DNA from: Ascidiaceihabitans sp047624005 | GTDB lineage: Bacteria > Pseudomonadota > Alphaproteobacteria > Rhodobacterales > Rhodobacteraceae | Assembly (NCBI GenBank): GCA_047624005.1 | Contig: JBLHPE010000024.1 | Span: 1 to 26,473, forward strand | Direction of reading: 5' to 3' | DNA length: 26,473 nt | Shown here: piece after piece, positions 23,122 to 26,473 of the stretch | How the letters are laid out: each line of letters starts with the position of its first letter | Numbering within the stretch: position 1 is the stretch's first letter | Program-made: the position numbers and the translations under genes | Notes under the pieces: generated by a model | The model's database searches: none | What the model was told of the DNA's origin: nothing | What the model saw: only the letters and a program-made list of their open reading frames with translations

Positions 23122-23161
23122 AAAAAAACAAAAACCCTCGCAACTACGCGTCACGAGGGTT
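23122..23161 (-). terminator. Intrinsic terminator of the lectin-like gene
   Basis: Arms AACCCTCG (23133-23140) and CGAGGGTT (23154-23161) form an 8-bp stem with a 13-base loop. On the minus strand they are followed by TTGTTTTTTT (to 23122). It begins 25 bases after the gene's stop and separates it from the GTA promoter. The rest of the stretch from 22890 to 23186 holds the GTA promoter and leader; no further gene is seen there. Confidence 0.9.
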
Positions 23162-23186
23162 GTTTTAATAACGTTTTCAGAACGGC

Positions 23187-23798
23187 TTAGTTCGTAGCAA
23201 AGCAGTAATACAGACCATCACCGCCTGTGCCACGCAAGGCTTGCAAACTACAACCACGTGATCCGTGGGCTGCGTTCCAAGACGTTGGATGCGCGCCGCC
23301 ACCCGTACGGTCATGGTGACCGACCATTGCCGAACCTTCGCCGTTGCTTGTCCAATCCTCACAGGAGTTACCAACCAGAACACCGTCCAGGCCAGATCCC
23401 GTCAGAACATCGTGACGGTTTGGTTTGTCACCACGGCCATTGATGACAGCGCCTGCTTCACTTAATGAATTCTCTTTGGTCAGATTGTTTGCATTGCTGT
23501 GCAAATTCTCGACACTGGTCGCCACGACAACACCGTTGGCGTTTGTCCAAGGGCCTGCACCAATGCGGTCACGTGCGTTCTGCGCACTTGTGGACAGATA
23601 TGCCGCCCATGTTTGGCCAGTCACGCCTGCCGCCTCTGCCAACGTGGTGCAATGCGCATCAGCGCCTGCAAGCCCGCCTAGATTGGCACCATCACCCGGG
23701 TTTTCGCTGGTGATAAAGAAACTCATATTGGCGTCTTGGGCAAGGCTTGGGGTTACAGAAACCGCAAACAGCGCAGCACATAAGATTGATAATTTCAT
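23187..23798 (-). CDS. Exported lectin-like protein
   Basis: A 203-residue secreted protein. MKLSILCAALFAVSVTPSLAQ is a clear signal peptide, given here with its cleavage region at about residue 20. The mature part has MSFFITSENPGDGANLGGL, ADAHCTTLAEAAG, TWAAYLST and NARDRIGAGPW, then WTSNGEGSAMVGHHDR, SWNAAHGSRGCS and GGDGLYYCFA. Four cysteines in the mature part (50, 146, 183, 199) could form two disulfides. Similar proteins in Rhodobacterales are annotated as lectins, a C-type-lectin-like fold, but a sugar ligand is not known to me. AAGGAC stands eight bases before the ATG. It has its own terminator and is not part of the GTA operon. Confidence 0.75.
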   Translation of the reverse strand: MKLSILCAALFAVSVTPSLAQDANMSFFITSENPGDGANLGGLAGADAHCTTLAEAAGVTGQTWAAYLSTSAQNARDRIGAGPWTNANGVVVATSVENLHSNANNLTKENSLSEAGAVINGRGDKPNRHDVLTGSGLDGVLVGNSCEDWTSNGEGSAMVGHHDRTGGGAHPTSWNAAHGSRGCSLQALRGTGGDGLYYCFATN

Positions 23799-23976
23799 CG
23801 AAAGCGTCCTTTTGGCTAAATCAAATCAGTTGGCAAAAGATCGATGAACCAGACGGATTGGCCGAACGATCCCTAACAAAGAGCATGTTAAGTGGTATTC
23901 GATTTGTCAGCGGTAAAAGTTATGTGAAGAGCAGAAACGTACCGAGCTCTCGGCTCTCACGATGAAAATCATGGCA

Positions 23977-24012
23977 ATTGGGCTCGGACGTTCGTACGAT
24001 CACAAGCCCAAT
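23977..24012 (-). terminator. Weak inverted repeat just after mltG
   Basis: ATTGGGCT (23977-23984) and AGCCCAAT (24005-24012) can form an 8-bp stem with a partly self-complementary 20-base loop, directly after the mltG stop. No clear T-run follows on the minus strand, so termination here is uncertain. The rest of 23799-24015 shows the ribosome binding site of the lectin-like gene and a short CCGAG/CTCGG palindrome at 23942-23953. Confidence 0.4.
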
Positions 24013-24015
24013 GTC

Positions 24016-25188
24016 TTAATTTCCTGTCGACTCTCTCTCAGATGCTCGTTCCGCCTCAATCTTGCGCCATTTGGCAACATTGGCATTGTGCTCGTCCAAC
24101 GTTACGGCAAAGGCGTGACCACCCGTGCCATCCGCCACAAAGAAGATATACGGCGTGTCATCCGGATCACCCGCAGCCAACAGGCTGGCGCGACCGGGGT
24201 TGGCGATTGGTGTCGGGGGCAATGCAGGGATTACATAAGTGTTCCATGGCGTCTCAGCGCGCAATTCAGAGCGGCGCAAACCACGGCCCAAGATGCCCTC
24301 GCCCTTTGTGATGCCATAAATCACAGTGGGGTCGGTTTGCAGCTTCATGCCCTGATTTAGACGGTTCACAAACACACTGGCGACTTGGCGGCGTTCACGG
24401 GCCACGCCAGTTTCTTTTTCGATCAATGACGCAAGGATCAACAATTCCTCAGGGCTGCTGATTGGAACGGTCGTATCACGCGCCTCCCATGCCTCAGAAA
24501 TCCAACGTTGTTGAGTGGCTTCCATACGGGCCAGAACATCAGCGCGACTATCGCCCTGTGTTACTTCATAGCTGTCTGGACCCAATGCGCCCTCCGCTGG
24601 AACCTCGGCAACCTCACCCTCAAGCACATCCATACCTTTAAGGCTTTCAACAACTTGCCAGCTGGTCACACCTTCGGCCATTGCCACGCGAAAACGTGTA
24701 TCTGCTTTGGCTTTTGTCTCGACGTACAGCGCAGGCACCTCGTCTTCGGCAGGGTTAAACTGCGCTTTTTCGACGTAGCGGTTGGTGGTAGGGTCCAGCT
24801 CGCGCACAAGCACACTCATCCGGTTGATCCCGATGCGGTAAACCACTTCAGTGCCGCAGGTGCTTGCCCCACCGCGCGTGACGGTATCAACAATACTTTC
24901 CATCGAGGCACCGCTATCAATCAGATAACTGCCCGCTTTCAGATCGCGTGATTTGTCGGCATAATCGGCACCCACACGAAACAGGCCCGCAGAACTTACA
25001 GCACCCTGATCGGCCAGTTTTACACTCACCCGCTTCATGTTCGATCCACGATCGACCTGCAAGCAAATGGCTTGATCCAACGGTCCTTCGACCGTGTATT
25101 GGGATTTGCCCCACACGATGACGCCACCGAGCAGAAACAGGGCAACAACCATGAATGTTACTGCATTAGACGCAATATTTCGCCACAT
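24016..25188 (-). CDS. mltG: Endolytic murein transglycosylase
   Basis: A 390-residue MltG (YceG) family protein that cleaves nascent peptidoglycan strands at the inner membrane and so sets glycan chain length. One N-terminal transmembrane helix is seen at about residues 9-27 (AVTFMVVALFLLGGVIVWG), followed by a LysM-like region and the YceG domain with the active-site segment LIEKETGVARERRQVASVF and NRLNQGMKLQTDPTVIYG, then a C-terminal FVADGTGGHAFAVTLDEHN motif. The catalytic Glu is the first one in IEKETG by comparison with E. coli. The ATG overlaps the fabF stop in TGATG, so the two are coupled. A fabF-mltG pair is common in bacteria. Confidence 0.94.
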   Translation of the reverse strand: MWRNIASNAVTFMVVALFLLGGVIVWGKSQYTVEGPLDQAICLQVDRGSNMKRVSVKLADQGAVSSAGLFRVGADYADKSRDLKAGSYLIDSGASMESIVDTVTRGGASTCGTEVVYRIGINRMSVLVRELDPTTNRYVEKAQFNPAEDEVPALYVETKAKADTRFRVAMAEGVTSWQVVESLKGMDVLEGEVAEVPAEGALGPDSYEVTQGDSRADVLARMEATQQRWISEAWEARDTTVPISSPEELLILASLIEKETGVARERRQVASVFVNRLNQGMKLQTDPTVIYGITKGEGILGRGLRRSELRAETPWNTYVIPALPPTPIANPGRASLLAAGDPDDTPYIFFVADGTGGHAFAVTLDEHNANVAKWRKIEAERASERESTGN

Positions 25189-26447
25189 CAGTCAATTTTC
25201 CCAAAGATAACAGAGGCATTGGTGCCACCAAACCCAAATGAGTTGGACAAGGCCACTTTCACTTCGCGCTCAACCTTTTTGTTGGCCGCGAGATCGATTC
25301 TAGTCTCGACCGCCAAATTATCCAGATTGATCGTTGGCGGGCAAACCTGATCGCGGATCGCAAGGATGCTAAAGATCCCCTCAATCGCGCCTGCAGCGCC
25401 CAACAAGTGACCCGTCGAGGATTTGGTCGAAGACATCGTAACCTTGCTGGCATGATCACCCAACATCCGCTCAACCGCGCCCAGCTCAATCGTATCAGCC
25501 ATCGTCGAGGTGCCGTGGGCGTTGATGTAATCAATATCCGATGGCTCAAGGCCTGCGTTTTTCAAAGCCGCCCGCATGGAGCGTTCACCACCCTCGCCAG
25601 TCGAAGACGGGGCCGTAATGTGGTAGGCATCGCCGGACAGGCCATAGCCCAACACTTCGGCGTAAATTTTCGCGCCGCGTGCTTTGGCATGTTCATATTC
25701 TTCAAGCACAAGGATACCAGCGCCTTCACCCATCACAAACCCATCGCGGTCCGCGTCATAAGGACGGCTGGCTTTTTGCGGATCGCCTGCACCTTTGGTA
25801 GACAATGCTTTGCAGGCGTTAAAGCCCGCGATGCCAATCTTGCAAATCGCGGCCTCTGCCCCGCCTGCAACCATAACATCTGCGTCACCAAACATGATCA
25901 ATCGGGATGCATCGCCAATTGCGTGCGCCCCTGTGGAACAGGCCGTCACAACAGAGTGGTTCGGCCCTTTGAAGCCATATTTAATAGATACCTGACCAGA
26001 GATTAGATTGATCAACGCACCAGGTACAAAGAACGGGCTGACGCGGCGCGGGCCTTTTTCTTCCATCAATATGGCGGTTTTTGCAATTGAGTTGAGGCCA
26101 CCGATACCGGACCCGATCAAAACACCAGTGCGTTCTAAATCTTCATCTTCGGTTGGCATCCAACCGGAATCTTCAACCGCTTGTTGCGCGGCAGCCAAGC
26201 CGAACATGATGAACGTATCCACTTTACGTTGCTCTTTAGGCAGCATGTAGGTGTCGGCATTGAACGTACCGTCACTGCCGTCGCCCAAAGGCACTTCGCA
26301 GGCGTAAGTCGTGGCAAGCCCTTCGGTATCAAAGCCCGTTATAGGCCCAGCACCAGATTTACCGTCTAAAATTCGGCTCCAGCTTTCTTCAACACCATCA
26401 GCCAACGGAGTGACCAAACCTAAACCTGTAACAACGACTCTGCGCAT
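25188..26447 (-). CDS. fabF: Beta-ketoacyl-ACP synthase II
   Basis: A 419-residue condensing enzyme of type II fatty acid synthesis that extends acyl chains with malonyl-ACP. The Cys-His-His triad is complete: Cys170 in VVTACSTGAHAIG, His311 in INAHGTSTMADT and His347 in SSTGHLLGAAGA. The N-terminal MRRVVVTGLGLVTPL and C-terminal SNSFGFGGTNASVIF are standard. AGGGG lies about eight bases before the ATG at 26447. In most genomes acpP stands just upstream; here the window ends 26 bases beyond the start, so this cannot be checked. The gene is complete. Confidence 0.97.
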   Translation of the reverse strand: MRRVVVTGLGLVTPLADGVEESWSRILDGKSGAGPITGFDTEGLATTYACEVPLGDGSDGTFNADTYMLPKEQRKVDTFIMFGLAAAQQAVEDSGWMPTEDEDLERTGVLIGSGIGGLNSIAKTAILMEEKGPRRVSPFFVPGALINLISGQVSIKYGFKGPNHSVVTACSTGAHAIGDASRLIMFGDADVMVAGGAEAAICKIGIAGFNACKALSTKGAGDPQKASRPYDADRDGFVMGEGAGILVLEEYEHAKARGAKIYAEVLGYGLSGDAYHITAPSSTGEGGERSMRAALKNAGLEPSDIDYINAHGTSTMADTIELGAVERMLGDHASKVTMSSTKSSTGHLLGAAGAIEGIFSILAIRDQVCPPTINLDNLAVETRIDLAANKKVEREVKVALSNSFGFGGTNASVIFGKID

Positions 26448-26473
26448 ATCTTGTGCCCCTAAAGTGTTTCTTG

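Overview
The window looks like chromosome from an alphaproteobacterium of the Rhodobacterales, probably the marine Roseobacter group. This rests on three things: the gene order pgk / FtsB-like / pdhA-pdhB-pdhC with a lipoyl domain on the E1 beta subunit, a gene transfer agent (GTA) structural cluster of the Rhodobacter capsulatus type next to cysE, and the fabF-mltG pair. Base composition looks moderate for the group. I cannot name a genus. No rRNA, tRNA, CRISPR array, insertion sequence, integrase or plasmid feature was recognised.

Layout. 1-900: AT-richer edge with a GNAT acetyltransferase that probably uses a TTG start at 243, then a shared terminator hairpin. 909-1956 (minus): two overlapping cyclophilins, one cytosolic and one exported. 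2103-7555 (plus): pgk, an FtsB/DivIC-like membrane protein, and pdhABC behind a perfect 11+11 inverted repeat, closed by a strong hairpin. 7609-8421 (minus): cysE. 8525-22889 (minus): a complete-looking GTA cluster read from right to left (g1 TerS, g2 TerL, g3 portal, g3.5, g4 protease, g5 capsid, g6-g8 neck proteins, g9 tail tube, g10 and g10.1 chaperone-like proteins, g11 tape measure, g12 distal tail, g13 hub, g14 peptidase, g15 megatron), plus a small conserved gene after g15. Most neighbours overlap by 1, 4 or 8 bases, which fits one coupled operon. 23187-26447 (minus): an exported lectin-like protein, mltG and fabF.

The most interesting signals lie in the GTA cluster. (1) g3.5 contains three tandem copies of a 7-bp unit where two copies would give an intact 75-residue protein. 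The third copy shifts the frame and joins the start of g3.5 to g4 in one open frame. (2) g15 is split by a single in-frame TAA, and the two halves share one frame and add up to the normal full length. (3) A sigma70-like promoter upstream of g1 is followed, within its leader, by a hairpin plus six Ts. Two more terminator-like hairpins lie after g2 and after the capsid gene. Together these suggest either a GTA with recent reversible lesions or an operon whose expression is gated by termination and antitermination. Family assignments are from memory of these families; no search was run.
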